Of a stretch of DNA of 64,000 nucleotides, positions 16,883-26,060 are shown piece after piece (the first letter of the stretch is position 1; every line of letters starts with the position of its first letter). The notes beneath the pieces were generated by a model that saw only the letters and a list, made by a program, of their open reading frames with translations, made no database searches and was not told the DNA's origin. Made by a program: the position numbers and the translations under genes. Source of the DNA: Sphingomonas sp. IBVSS2. GTDB taxonomy: Bacteria > Pseudomonadota > Alphaproteobacteria > Sphingomonadales > Sphingomonadaceae. Location of the stretch: positions 1-64,000 of the forward strand of contig NZ_NFUR01000003.1 of the NCBI RefSeq assembly GCF_002127225.1, read 5' to 3'.

Positions 16883-17482
16883 TTAGTCGTGGTTACGCAT
16901 TTCCTCGGGTGTCGGCCACTTCGAGGGATGGCTGACGAACGAATGGCCGTTCTCGATATATTGCTTGGCGATGGATTCGAAGACTGCCTCCTCGATTGCA
17001 TTTTCATACGCGTCGGTTAGTGACTTCCCCGCCACCCCGGCGACGAGTCCGGCCACTCGGGGGTCCGTTATGACGCGAGCAATAAGCGCATCAGCTGCTG
17101 CCAGTTCGGGCGCAAGCAGGCCGGCGCCAATAGTGATCGCCCACTTGATCGCCTCGGTCGTTTGGCCGGCTACGTGACGTAGAACTTTGAGCTCGCTGTG
17201 GGTTAGCTTCGAGGTTACGACGATCTCATTTGGATCTTGGGTAGCTGCGCCTGCGCCTGCGCCTGCGCCTGCGCCCGCTGCTAGGTCTGCCGGGTCGCCG
17301 GGATAGTAGTTGTTCCCTTGGCCGAAATCGGGGAATGCATGCCCCAAGGAGATAGGCGCGGTAACGACAATAGCGTTCCCGCGATCGCTGGAACCGTTTT
17401 CCTTGTAGAACCCGAATATGTCTTGGGATGAGCCCCATCCTCCGGCGATAAGCTCGATCTCATGGCTAGTGAGCATCCGCAT
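16883..17482 (-). CDS. probable double-glycine-leader substrate of the adjacent C39 exporter
   Basis: 199 residues from the ATG at 17482, which has AGGA 9 bases upstream; TTG at 17488 is also in frame. The N-terminus MRMLTSHEIELIAGGWG is a classic double-glycine leader (L..E.E.I.GG) cut by C39 peptidases. After it come an aromatic and Gly-rich part, an (AG)n tract coded by hexanucleotide repeats, and a helical Ala/Gly-rich region with an acidic C-terminus. At about 185 residues the mature product is far larger than usual microcins. The exporter ABC and HlyD genes lie immediately upstream on the same strand, which supports the substrate role. Its activity is unknown. Confidence 0.65.
   Translation of the reverse strand: MRMLTSHEIELIAGGWGSSQDIFGFYKENGSSDRGNAIVVTAPISLGHAFPDFGQGNNYYPGDPADLAAGAGAGAGAGAATQDPNEIVVTSKLTHSELKVLRHVAGQTTEAIKWAITIGAGLLAPELAAADALIARVITDPRVAGLVAGVAGKSLTDAYENAIEEAVFESIAKQYIENGHSFVSHPSKWPTPEEMRNHD
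17245..17274. repeat. (CTGCGC)5 hexanucleotide tract
   Basis: Five perfect copies of CTGCGC inside the exporter-substrate gene encode an alternating Ala-Gly run on the minus strand. Being a six-base unit, slippage would lengthen or shorten the Ala-Gly spacer without shifting the frame. Confidence 0.85.
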
Positions 17483-17687
17483 CTGCAATTGTCCTATGAA
17501 ATATGTACGAAACGATTCGTACTATTGATATAGTCATCAGGAATGTTTCATGAGCATGACTCGGGTAGAATCATTATTCAATGCCTCAGACTATTCAGTA
17601 TAATTGTGGTTTGAATCGCCATTTTTATGCGATTTATCGCGGTATATTCTTCCATAAGGGTTTAGTCATTGGATTTTTGCTTCAGCG

Positions 17688-19835
17688 TCACTCGCCCGCT
17701 ACGGCCTGCAGCGCAGGTTGCTCGTCATCGCCGGTCATGAGCAGAACCCGGCCATCGGCCACCATGTAGACGCGGTTCGCGGCCGCTATCGATTGGGTCC
17801 GGTGTGCGATCATCACGCGGGTGATGTTGAGCGCGGAAAGCGAGGCGAGCACTTTCGCCTCCGTCTCGGGATCAAGATGCGCGGTGCCTTCGTCGATGAA
17901 CAGGATCTTCGGCTGGCCGTAGAGCGCGCGCGCCAGCAGGACCCGTTGCTTCTGCCCGCCCGACAGCACCGATCCCATGTCGCCCACCAGCGTGTCGTAG
18001 CCGAGCGGCATTCGCTTGATGTCGTCATGGATGCAGGCGCGCCGCGCGGCGTCCTCCACCCGCTCCATGTCGATATCGGTATCGAAGAAGGCGATGTTCT
18101 GCGCGAGCGAGCCGGCATAGAGCGCGTCTTCCTGCGCGACGGAGCCGATGCTCTGGCGATAGGCCTGCTTGCCGAACGTCGTGATGGAGCGCCCGCCGAC
18201 CTGGATGCTGCCATGATTGGGCTCGAACAGACCCATCAGGATCTTCATCAAGGTCGTCTTGCCGCCGCCCGACGGCCCGACGATGGCGATCATCTCGCCC
18301 GGATCGATCTGGATCGAGGCGCCTTTCAGCACGTCCGCCTCGCCCATGCCGTACCGGTACCAGAGGTTGTGCGTCGTGATAGGCTGCGAGAAATCGGGGG
18401 CGTCGCCGATCCGATCATCTTCCTTCGGCGTCAGGGCGATGTCGGCGATGCGGGCAAGGTGGACCTGGACGATCTTGAGGTTCAGCCCCTGCTCGACCAG
18501 GCGCATGCCGGCGCCGAGGAACTGCTGCTTGTAGGCGCTGAACGCGAAGATCATGCCGAGCGTCAGCTTCGCGTCGAGCGCGAGCGTGATTGCGACGAGG
18601 ACGAAGAGCACCCCCTCGAGGTCGAGAACGAGCTTGCCGATCGCGTCGAACCCGGCGGTCAGGCGGCCGAGCCGGATCTGCGCATTGACTGCGTCCGCCT
18701 TGCTCTGTTGCCAGAGGCGCTGGCGCTCGCCTTCGCGGCCGAATGCCTTGATCGCCGCGATGCCGCGCACGGACTCGATGAAGACGCTGTTCTCGCGCGC
18801 GGCAGTCGAGATGGCGTCGATGTTGCGCAGCTGCATCGCTTTCAGGAACAGCAGCCGGACCACGACATAGAGGCCGAGCGCCACGATCGCGATGGCGCCA
18901 AGGACGGGCGAGTACACGAACATCAGGATCAGCGTGAACAGGTCCATCACGCCGTCGACCAGGCCCGCGATCAGGCCCTGGCTCAGCAGGCTGGTGATCG
19001 GCATGGTCGAGCTGAAGCGCTGGATGATATCGCCGACATGGCGCTTCTCGAACCAGGGCAGCGGCAGCCGCATCAGGTGGCGGAAGAGATTGATCACCAC
19101 CTGATAGGAGAGGGCGTTGCCGAGATTGACCAGAATGACCGAGCGGAGCCAGCTCGCGAGGAAGCTGACGATGGCGACCCCCGCGAAGCCGACCGCGAGC
19201 ACGCCGAGCAGATCGCGATCGGAGGCGGGAAAGACCGTGTCAATCGCGACCTGCAGGAAGAACGGGCTGGCGAGCACGGCAAGCTGAAGCACGAGCGACA
19301 ACAGGATCACGTTGCGCATTGCCTGCCAGAAGCCGGTCATCGAGGACCAGAGGTGCCCTATCCGCAGCGGCGGGGCGCTCTGCTTCGGCTTGAAGGACTC
19401 GGCCTGGAGCAGTTCGACGGCCACGCCGGTAAAGCTGCGCGACATCTCTTCGCGACCAAGCGTCAATGCGCCGCGGGCCGGGTCATGGACATGGTATCGC
19501 CGCCCGCCGCCGCCGTCGCTGATGCGCGTGAGGACCACGAAATGGTTGAGGTTCCAGTGGAGAATCGCCGGGAGCTTCAGATGCCCCAGCTCCTCGATCT
19601 CGCCGCGGAGTGGCCGGGCGTTGAAGCCGATGGCCTCGGCGACGAGCATGAGCTGCTTGAGGGTCGCGCCCTTCAGCGACAGCGCAAAGCGCTGCCGGAG
19701 CTCGATGAGGTCGGTCTTGAAGCCATGATGGCCGGCGACCATCGCCAGACAGGCGAGCGCACACTCGCTGGCCTCGCTTTGCGTGATCATGGGTGTGCGC
19801 CGCGCACCGCCCAGCTGCAGCAGCTCGACGCTCAT
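17688..19835 (-). CDS. C39-peptidase ABC exporter (PCAT, bacteriocin/microcin type)
   Basis: 715 residues in the inner membrane. The N-terminal C39 protease domain carries the catalytic Cys in QSEASECALACLAMV, His in HWNLNHFVVL and Asp in HDPARG; it cuts double-glycine leaders. A six-helix transporter core follows, then an ATPase with Walker A GPSGGGKTT, signature LSGGQKQR and Walker B ILFIDEGTAHLD. It processes and exports peptides with its HlyD partner, whose stop codon overlaps this ATG by 4 bases. The likely substrate gene lies 200 bases downstream. All catalytic residues appear intact, so the system should be functional. Confidence 0.93.
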   Translation of the reverse strand: MSVELLQLGGARRTPMITQSEASECALACLAMVAGHHGFKTDLIELRQRFALSLKGATLKQLMLVAEAIGFNARPLRGEIEELGHLKLPAILHWNLNHFVVLTRISDGGGGRRYHVHDPARGALTLGREEMSRSFTGVAVELLQAESFKPKQSAPPLRIGHLWSSMTGFWQAMRNVILLSLVLQLAVLASPFFLQVAIDTVFPASDRDLLGVLAVGFAGVAIVSFLASWLRSVILVNLGNALSYQVVINLFRHLMRLPLPWFEKRHVGDIIQRFSSTMPITSLLSQGLIAGLVDGVMDLFTLILMFVYSPVLGAIAIVALGLYVVVRLLFLKAMQLRNIDAISTAARENSVFIESVRGIAAIKAFGREGERQRLWQQSKADAVNAQIRLGRLTAGFDAIGKLVLDLEGVLFVLVAITLALDAKLTLGMIFAFSAYKQQFLGAGMRLVEQGLNLKIVQVHLARIADIALTPKEDDRIGDAPDFSQPITTHNLWYRYGMGEADVLKGASIQIDPGEMIAIVGPSGGGKTTLMKILMGLFEPNHGSIQVGGRSITTFGKQAYRQSIGSVAQEDALYAGSLAQNIAFFDTDIDMERVEDAARRACIHDDIKRMPLGYDTLVGDMGSVLSGGQKQRVLLARALYGQPKILFIDEGTAHLDPETEAKVLASLSALNITRVMIAHRTQSIAAANRVYMVADGRVLLMTGDDEQPALQAVAGE

Positions 19836-21088
19836 GCGGTCCTGCGCGAAATGGCGTGGAGCGGCTTCAGCAGCCAGTCGAGGAAGCTCTGACGCTCGAG
19901 GATGATGGTCGCCTCCAGGGCCATGCCTGGCTGGAGGGGGATGTTCTCGCCAAAGGCATGGATAGCCTGGCGATCCAATCCGACGGTGATGCGATAGACG
20001 GGTTCCTCGAGCTTTACCGGCAGGTCGACTTCCCGGGGATCGATGACGATCCGCGAGATCGCCTTGATCTTGCCGGCAAAGGATCCGAACCGCTGATAGG
20101 GAAAGGCGTCGTAGAGGATGCGTGTTTCCTGGCCGGCGTGCACGAAGCCGATTGCGCGCGTCGGCGCGAAGAGTTCCGCCTTGAGCATCGTGTCGGTGGG
20201 CACGATGGTCAGCAGCGGCGCCTGGGCGGGGGCCAGTTTCCCGACCCCGGCCTGCACGGCCGTCACCCGGCCGCTGATCGGCGCCGTGATCACATAAGCG
20301 CGCTCGCCTTCCATCTGGGCGCGCTGCTGCAACAGGGACTGAAGGGCACCGCGGATTTCCAACTCTCCCCGTGCGGAATCCGCGGAGATCGCGGCGAGCT
20401 GCGCGCGCGCCGCATTCGCGTCGGCCCGTTTCTGGGTCAGTTGTTGTCGAAGACTGGCGAGGCTCTGCTGCGAGGTGATGAGATTCTGGCGGCGGCGTTC
20501 CATCTCCACCTTGCTGACGAACCCGCGCTCGACGACCTTGGCGATCTGGTCGAACATCGACTGGTTCGATCGAACTACTTCCTCTTGTAGCTGGATTTGG
20601 CCCTCGATGTCGCGCGCCTGTAGCGACGCCGTGGACATCGCCGCCGCGAGCCGCTCGCGGTCCGCGGTTCCGCGGCGGGCGTTGAGGGCGATCTGCTCGC
20701 GTGCAAGGGACTGGCGGATGTCCAGACTGGCTATGCCATCCGCCATGACGGCGCCGCCCGCGGCTGCATGGCGGTCCAGGGCGATCACCGCCAGTCGGTC
20801 GCCCTTGCGAACCACGGTGCCTTCGCGCGCCGCGAGCTCGACGACAATGCCCGAGGCCGGCGCGGCAACCTTGGTGGAGGGGCGCTCGGTGACCAATATC
20901 CCGCGCACGGTTTCGGTGCGGGCATAGGAGCCGAGTGTCACCCAGGAAATTGCCGCGGCCGTGATCGCAACGATAGCGGCCACAAGGAGCGAGGCTGAAA
21001 CCGATTGGTTGAGGATGACTTCGCCTTGCAGCCCCTGGCGGCGATGCTCGGAAACCTCCTGTCTGAATAGGGGATCCTCTGTCGGCAT
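19832..21088 (-). CDS. HlyD-family periplasmic adaptor of the C39 exporter
   Basis: 418 residues: a cytosolic start, one membrane helix (SLLVAAIVAITAAAISWVTLG), a barrel/lipoyl part (VVELAAREGTVVRKGDRLAVI), a long coiled-coil hairpin near residues 110-260, the second lipoyl half (APISGRVTAVQAGVGKL) and a C-terminal beta domain. It bridges the inner-membrane ABC exporter and an outer-membrane TolC-type channel; no tolC gene is nearby. It is the first gene of the export operon and overlaps the exporter by ATGA. The upstream 150 bases are AT-rich and probably hold the promoter. Confidence 0.9.
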   Translation of the reverse strand: MPTEDPLFRQEVSEHRRQGLQGEVILNQSVSASLLVAAIVAITAAAISWVTLGSYARTETVRGILVTERPSTKVAAPASGIVVELAAREGTVVRKGDRLAVIALDRHAAAGGAVMADGIASLDIRQSLAREQIALNARRGTADRERLAAAMSTASLQARDIEGQIQLQEEVVRSNQSMFDQIAKVVERGFVSKVEMERRRQNLITSQQSLASLRQQLTQKRADANAARAQLAAISADSARGELEIRGALQSLLQQRAQMEGERAYVITAPISGRVTAVQAGVGKLAPAQAPLLTIVPTDTMLKAELFAPTRAIGFVHAGQETRILYDAFPYQRFGSFAGKIKAISRIVIDPREVDLPVKLEEPVYRITVGLDRQAIHAFGENIPLQPGMALEATIILERQSFLDWLLKPLHAISRRTA

Positions 21089-21511
21089 GATCTACTCGCG
21101 TAACTCAAGAGCCTGCAGCTGGTGCCAGGTGCGTGGCGCATAAAGATTTCAAGGATAAAAATAGTTTTTCCCTGTGCCGGCGGATAGGGTAGGGCGAGGT
21201 CGAATGTCAACATGAAGGCAATATGTTCGGAACATTTGATTGGAAATAATTGCCGGGGAGCTTCGGGTGGAATTGTCACAAGAAGTTCACAAAATTTGTT
21301 GTCATGATGTTGAAATGCACATGTCCGGCGGGAGTTTTCTCGCGGACCAAGCGGATATGCTCGCAATTGGCCGGGCTTTCCTTCCTAGGGGAGGCATATC
21401 GGCTCGATATTTACTTATGGAAGCTTCGATCAATGATAGGCGTAGCTCACTCGCGGTGCCGGCATAGGCCGCGCTGAACGCCACCGACCTGCTGCTGACG
21501 ATCGAGGCATT
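21089..21511. other. intergenic region, no gene recognised
   Basis: About 420 bases between the divergent side of the export operon and the LysR gene end. The part next to HlyD is AT-rich (around 21120-21300) and is the likely promoter zone for the exporter. Short open frames exist on both strands but show no family resemblance or convincing ribosome site. No RNA gene or repeat was recognised. Confidence 0.5.
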
Positions 21512-22408
21512 TCAACCGCTTTGCGCGGCGAAGTGTTCGATGAGCCATTCGCCTGCCGGGCCGGGGCGGGCGTCGCTGCGATAGATGGCCTGCAGCGGAT
21601 AGTGCCCGACCGTCACCTCCGGGAGGTCGAGGCGCACCAGGCATCCTGCTTCAATATCATCATGCACCATGGGTTCGGGCATGAAGCCCCAGCCCGAACC
21701 CGCACGGAGCAGCGCATGCTTGGCGCCAAGATCGGCGATCCGCCATTCCTTGGGACTCATCACGCCGGCGTCCGCTCCTTCGGCGAAGGGCGCACGGACG
21801 GTCAGAACGAGCTGGCGATGGTGCCGGATTTCGCCGGGTGTCCGCCGACCGGGACGCGCCAGCGAATGGCCCGGCGCCGCCACCGGGATCATCTCGACCA
21901 CGCCGACACTCATCTGGTCGAGCCCCGGCCGATTGGAATGGAAGATGCCGGCGATGCCGATCCGCGCGGTGCGATCGAGGACCAGCTCCGCGACGGCACC
22001 GAGCGTCTCGACATGCAGCCGCAGCGTCACCGTGGGAAAGCGCATTTCGAACGCGCGGATCGCATCGGTCAGACGGCAGGCGGGGAGCATCACGTCCACC
22101 GCGAGAGAAACCTCCGCCTCCAGCCCCTGCTGGAGCCCGGCGACGGCGGCGCGCAGGTCATCGATCTCGCCGGCAATGGCGGCGGCTCGCGCCAATACCG
22201 ACTTGCCGGCGCCGGTCAGGATGGGTCTGCGCGCCTGCGCACGGTCGAAGAGTTGGATGCCAAGATTGGCCTCGAGCGTCGCGACCGTATAGCTGATCGC
22301 GGACGTGGCGCGTCCAAGCCGACGCCCCGCCGCTGCGAAACTGCCGGTCTCGGCAATGGTGATCAGCACCCGCATCTGATCCAAGGTCGGCAAGCCGACG
22401 TCCGGCAT
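21512..22408 (-). CDS. LysR-family transcriptional regulator
   Basis: 298 residues. An N-terminal winged helix (LDQMRVLITIAETGSFAAAGRRLGRATSAISYTV region) is followed by a periplasmic-binding-protein-like effector domain. It lies divergent from the DoxX and pirin genes with about 120 bases between, the usual arrangement for a LysR regulator controlling its neighbours. LysR/DoxX/pirin sets are common in Proteobacteria and are usually linked to stress or quinone-type compounds, but the effector here is unknown. Confidence 0.88.
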   Translation of the reverse strand: MPDVGLPTLDQMRVLITIAETGSFAAAGRRLGRATSAISYTVATLEANLGIQLFDRAQARRPILTGAGKSVLARAAAIAGEIDDLRAAVAGLQQGLEAEVSLAVDVMLPACRLTDAIRAFEMRFPTVTLRLHVETLGAVAELVLDRTARIGIAGIFHSNRPGLDQMSVGVVEMIPVAAPGHSLARPGRRTPGEIRHHRQLVLTVRAPFAEGADAGVMSPKEWRIADLGAKHALLRAGSGWGFMPEPMVHDDIEAGCLVRLDLPEVTVGHYPLQAIYRSDARPGPAGEWLIEHFAAQSG

Positions 22409-22528
22409 TTCAAATTCCTTGAACGTTCATGCCAGCATTATGTGACTTATTTTGAATATGCGCGGCGCCCTATCTGACCGTCAAGGCCGCGGCAAAGGAA
22501 TGCGGCTCTCGTGAAAGGAACCGCCGTC

Positions 22529-22942
22529 ATGTCCTCGCAAAATGCTTCGATCGCCGCCTTTGGCCGGCTTCTCATCGCCACCATTTTCCTGATCAGCGGC
22601 CTCGGCAAGATCGCCGACCCCGTCGCAACCCAGGGCTATATCGCCGCCACCGGCCTGCCCGCGCCGATGCTCGGTTATGCGCTTGCCGTCGCAGTGGAGG
22701 CGATCGGCGGCGTGCTGCTGGTGATCGGCTATCGCACCCGGCTGGTCGCCCTGGGTCTCGCCCTGTTCTCGATCGCGACCGCCATCTTCTTCCACGGCAA
22801 TTTCGCCGACCAGAACCAGATGATCCACTTCCTCAAGAACTTCGCGATCGCCGGCGGCTTGCTTCAGATCATCGCCTTTGGCGGCGGTGCCTGGAGCATG
22901 GATGCCAGGCTCGGCGCGCGGCGCGTGTCCCTCGCTGTCTGA
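22529..22942 (+). CDS. DoxX-family membrane protein
   Basis: 137 residues from the ATG at 22529 (AAGGA 9 bases upstream; a GTG at 22511 is also in frame). Four hydrophobic segments with the DoxX landmarks FGRLLIATIFLISGLGKI near the start and AIFFHGNFADQNQMIHFLKNFAIAGG late. DoxX proteins are small inner-membrane proteins linked to oxidative-stress handling. It is followed by a pirin gene, and a divergent LysR gene lies upstream, so the three probably form one regulated unit. Confidence 0.85.
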   Translation: MSSQNASIAAFGRLLIATIFLISGLGKIADPVATQGYIAATGLPAPMLGYALAVAVEAIGGVLLVIGYRTRLVALGLALFSIATAIFFHGNFADQNQMIHFLKNFAIAGGLLQIIAFGGGAWSMDARLGARRVSLAV

Positions 22943-23025
22943 CCCGCTTGAGGGACCGCCGGCTCAGCCCCCGGCCTGCGGTCCCTCATCCCATCGTCCT
23001 CCCTATGATTGAAAGGATTTGTCCG

Positions 23026-23871
23026 ATGACCGACCTCCTTCTCGGCACCCGCCCGATTACGCACACGACGCGCGGACACACCCACGGCCCGATCACCCGC
23101 CTGATGAGCCCGAGCGATTTCGGCAAGCTGCTCAAGCCCTTCGTGTTCCTCGACCGGTTCGCCTTTTCCGCGGACATGGGGCCGTTCCCGCCCATGGCGA
23201 TGCACCCGCATTCGGGCATCGCGACCCTCACCTATGTGGCCGAGGGCGGCCTTCGCGCCGAGGACTCGACGGGTGCCGACGACATGGTGAGCGCCGGCGG
23301 CATGGAGTATATGCAGGCGGGCTCGGGCATCTGGCACGGTGGCGCCGATGGTGCGGACGCGTTCCGGCTGCCGGTCCGCGGCTTCCAGCTCTGGATCGCG
23401 CTACCGGCCGACCTGGAGCTTGGCGCTTCGTTCAGCCGCAATCTCGAACCCGGCGAAGTGCCGGTGGACGGCCCCGCGCGAATATTGCTGGGCGCGTACG
23501 GATCGGCGCAGAGCCAGGTCGAGGCGCCAGCGCCGATCAACTATCTCGCGGTCACGCTCAAGGCTGGCGAGCGGTGGCGTTACCAGCCGCCCGCGGGGCA
23601 TGAGGTGCTGTGGGCCGCGGTCGGCAAGGGCCTGGTCGCAACGCCGCAGCCGCTGCGTGAGGGCGATCTTGCGGCTTTCGCTCCAGGCGAAGGCGCCGTC
23701 GAGTTCGAGGCGATCGCCGACAGCGAATTGGTGCTCGGCTCGGCCGTGCCGCACCCCCACGACCTCGCGCTCGGCTATTATTCGGTCCACACCAGCGCCG
23801 ATGCGCTGCGTCGCGGCGAGGCTCGCATCCGCGAGATCGAGAAAGAATTGGTCTCGGCCGGGCGGCTCTGA
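23026..23871 (+). CDS. pirin family protein
   Basis: 281 residues from the ATG at 23026 (GAAAGGA 9 bases upstream; earlier in-frame starts lack a ribosome site). A bicupin with the pirin N-domain motifs FVFLDRF, MAMHPHSGIATLTYV and GSGIWHGG; the histidines are the metal ligands in known pirins. Some bacterial pirins act as quercetin dioxygenases, others bind regulators. It follows the DoxX gene by about 80 bases, probably in the same transcript. Confidence 0.88.
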   Translation: MTDLLLGTRPITHTTRGHTHGPITRLMSPSDFGKLLKPFVFLDRFAFSADMGPFPPMAMHPHSGIATLTYVAEGGLRAEDSTGADDMVSAGGMEYMQAGSGIWHGGADGADAFRLPVRGFQLWIALPADLELGASFSRNLEPGEVPVDGPARILLGAYGSAQSQVEAPAPINYLAVTLKAGERWRYQPPAGHEVLWAAVGKGLVATPQPLREGDLAAFAPGEGAVEFEAIADSELVLGSAVPHPHDLALGYYSVHTSADALRRGEARIREIEKELVSAGRL

Positions 23872-24078
23872 ATCCGGAGGGTCCGATCAACCCGGCCCGT
23901 CGATGTCCTCTTTGGGCGGGTGGGCTGGCATCCGGCGATTGAAGCAGCCTTGCAATAGCGGCCATGCTTGTGCGCTGGACTTGCGGAAGGGTCGCTGCGC
24001 TGGTTTCAAGATGACGATTGCGTCAGTGAAACGTTCGAATCCTCCCTGCCTTTCGACGCTTTGGTGCGGGAGCCACCC

Positions 24079-24567
24079 CTACGGCCAGGCGATCGAGAAC
24101 GGGGCAGGGGCCGGCGCAGGGCCTTTCCTTTCGGATGAGCGATCGATTGCCGCTGCCCTTTGCGGGCGATCTGTGACCAACATGTCTGGCGAGGCCCTGA
24201 TCTGGGTCGCGAGCGCCAGTGGGCGGCCTTCATTGTCCCTGAAGAAGGCCATCCATTCCTCGGTACCGTCATCGTGCCGGTGGATCATGTGTGGCGCGTC
24301 CACAAATTCCACACCTGCGGATTGGAGTGCGACGTGCGTCAAGCGGATATCCTCGACCTGAAAATAGAGGACCGATTCCCCGCCGCCGTCGTCGCCCTCT
24401 TCGGTCAGGAACAATCTGACACCGCCGCAATCGAAAAAGGCCAGGTCGCCGAACGAGAAAAGATGTTCCAGCCCCAGGACCTCACCGTACCAATGCCGGG
24501 CCGCGGCGATATCCTTGACCCGGCGCGAAATCTGGCCGATCGGCCCGATGACCAACTGCGTTTCCAT
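24079..24567 (-). CDS. VOC (glyoxalase/bleomycin-resistance) domain protein
   Basis: 162 residues from the ATG at 24567. A VOC fold is clear: IGQISRRVKDIAAARHWYGEVLGLE, FFDCGGVRLFL, VLYFQVEDI, and FFRDNEGRPLALATQ near the end. The reading frame is open further upstream to 24777 through a LuxR-like helix-turn-helix remnant, so the ancestor was an HTH-VOC fusion like the intact gene at 25150, with which it is divergent. Now probably only the VOC part is made. VOC proteins include metal enzymes and antibiotic-binding proteins; the substrate is unknown. Confidence 0.7.
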   Translation of the reverse strand: METQLVIGPIGQISRRVKDIAAARHWYGEVLGLEHLFSFGDLAFFDCGGVRLFLTEEGDDGGGESVLYFQVEDIRLTHVALQSAGVEFVDAPHMIHRHDDGTEEWMAFFRDNEGRPLALATQIRASPDMLVTDRPQRAAAIDRSSERKGPAPAPAPFSIAWP

Positions 24568-24817
24568 TTTGATGCCCTTTGCATCGAGTGAGCCATTGCC
24601 GCGCATGCCAGCCCAGTGGCCGAGTTCGGCGCGGCTGCGGAGGTCGAGCGTCGAGAGGATGTTGGCGACGCGACATTTGACTCTGTCGACACAGACCCTG
24701 CAGCGTCCGGCGGTTTCTGGTCTGCGCTCCCGTGCCGAATGGCATCGGCATTCGCCGCTCGGTATGAGCCGGAACATCCGGATGGGGCGATCGCCCGTTC
24801 TGGTTTTCCCGCCTCAT
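24568..24817 (-). pseudogene. degenerate LuxR-type HTH once fused to the VOC domain
   Basis: The directly attached frame shows VDRVKCRVANILSTLDLRSR, then ELGHWAGM, matching VEAVKFHLANILLKLSMSRR and DLANWPGM of the intact HTH-VOC gene at 25150. The preceding part of the helix-turn-helix is found only in other frames (GRSPHPDV near 24800, then DAIRHGSADQK), so at least one and probably two frameshifts have broken it. Confidence 0.55.
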
Positions 24818-25149
24818 TTGGCCAGGATATCGCGTACCAACCCGATTTTCCCTCCCCTCGCACGGGATACCGGCGTCGACGCCATTCCGCCGGCGCTGAC
24901 CCTGTCCCGCGGCGACATGGAAGATGGGTGCTGCGCAATTGCCCGTGGCGGCGCGTCACGGCCATATCCTGCGGCACCTGCAGGATCGGGATGGGTTGCG
25001 TGCGCAGGACGGAAGGGGAAGCCGTGAAATCGGGTGTCCGGAACAAGACACGGTTGGTGCCTTGGGCGAATCCGCGTCGCCGTCATCGAATATGTCCGGT
25101 CTCAGATGCGGGGAGTGAAATTCCCATCTCCCGTCGATAAGATGCCCGC

Positions 25150-25818
25150 ATGAACGGCAACCGGAAAAGAGGACGGCCCGCCCATCCCGATATTCTGACG
25201 CCGGGGGAGTGGCGCGTCGCGAAGGCGGTGCGGTTCGGCATGACGAACCGGCAGATCGCCGAACGGTTCGAAATCGGCGTGGAAGCCGTCAAGTTTCATC
25301 TTGCGAACATTCTGCTCAAGCTGAGCATGTCGCGCCGGCAGGATTTGGCGAACTGGCCGGGCATGCCGGCAACCGATCAGAATTCCCGGGAGGCTGGAAT
25401 GCAGCAATCGACTGGCGGAGAATCGAAGCCGCTCATCCCGCCCGGTTTCACGCGGGTCTTCCCCTATATCTTCGTCAACAACGCTCGCGACTATCTGGGA
25501 TTCCTTGACGAGGGCCTCGGCGGCGAAATCATCGACATTCATGCGGCGCCCGACGGGGTCGTCCTGAATGCGCATGTTCGCTTCGACGACACGACCATCA
25601 TGATAAGTGAGGCGCAGGGTAGCCAAGCCGCGTCGCGGGCGACGATCTATCTCTATGTCGTCGACGCAGCCGGCGCCATGGCACGCGCTGTCGCGGCTGG
25701 CGGGCGCGAAATCAGTCCGGTGGGCTTTCGACCTTACGGAGAACAGCAAGGCGGCCTGGCCGATCCCTCCGGCAATATCTGGTGGCTCTCCCAGAGGCTT
25801 GCTCCGGGCGGCTACTAG
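25150..25818 (+). CDS. LuxR-type HTH fused to a VOC domain
   Basis: 222 residues. Residues 1-70 hold a LuxR/GerE-like helix-turn-helix (PGEWRVAKAVRFGMTNRQIA, VEAVKFHLANILLKL). Residues 95-220 form a VOC domain (VFPYIFVNNARDYLGFLDEG, YVVDAAGAMARAV, GLADPSGNIWWLS). This suggests a one-component regulator in which the VOC domain senses a small molecule, perhaps a toxic one. The divergent neighbour is a decayed paralogue of the same fusion. The combination is uncommon; I know no characterised member. Confidence 0.8.
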   Translation: MNGNRKRGRPAHPDILTPGEWRVAKAVRFGMTNRQIAERFEIGVEAVKFHLANILLKLSMSRRQDLANWPGMPATDQNSREAGMQQSTGGESKPLIPPGFTRVFPYIFVNNARDYLGFLDEGLGGEIIDIHAAPDGVVLNAHVRFDDTTIMISEAQGSQAASRATIYLYVVDAAGAMARAVAAGGREISPVGFRPYGEQQGGLADPSGNIWWLSQRLAPGGY

Positions 25819-26060
25819 GACCGCTCGGCCAAGGGCTCGTGCCAAGTCGCGTACCGTGCCCCTTGCGGCTCGCCGAGCGTCTCACGTACATCGACGAAGC
25901 TTTCGGCTGAGGCGAAATCATTCGAGCAAAGTTCGTTCCTCGAATTTTGTTGCACAGTAGCTTGGGACATCTCCCCTGATCGATAGGAAAACCTTCTATC
26001 GCTCATGATATCGGCATTTCATGGATTGTCCCTCGATGCGGCCGGCGCGAGAGTTGCGGC

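Noticed and set aside
17718..19892. A 724-codon open frame antisense to the C39 exporter
   Set aside because: Composition is Asp/Arg/His/Glu-rich shadow; the exporter on the other strand has every catalytic motif.
21240..21484. Short frames of 60-75 codons on both strands in the 21.1-21.5 kb gap
   Set aside because: No ribosome site, motif or family resemblance could be seen.
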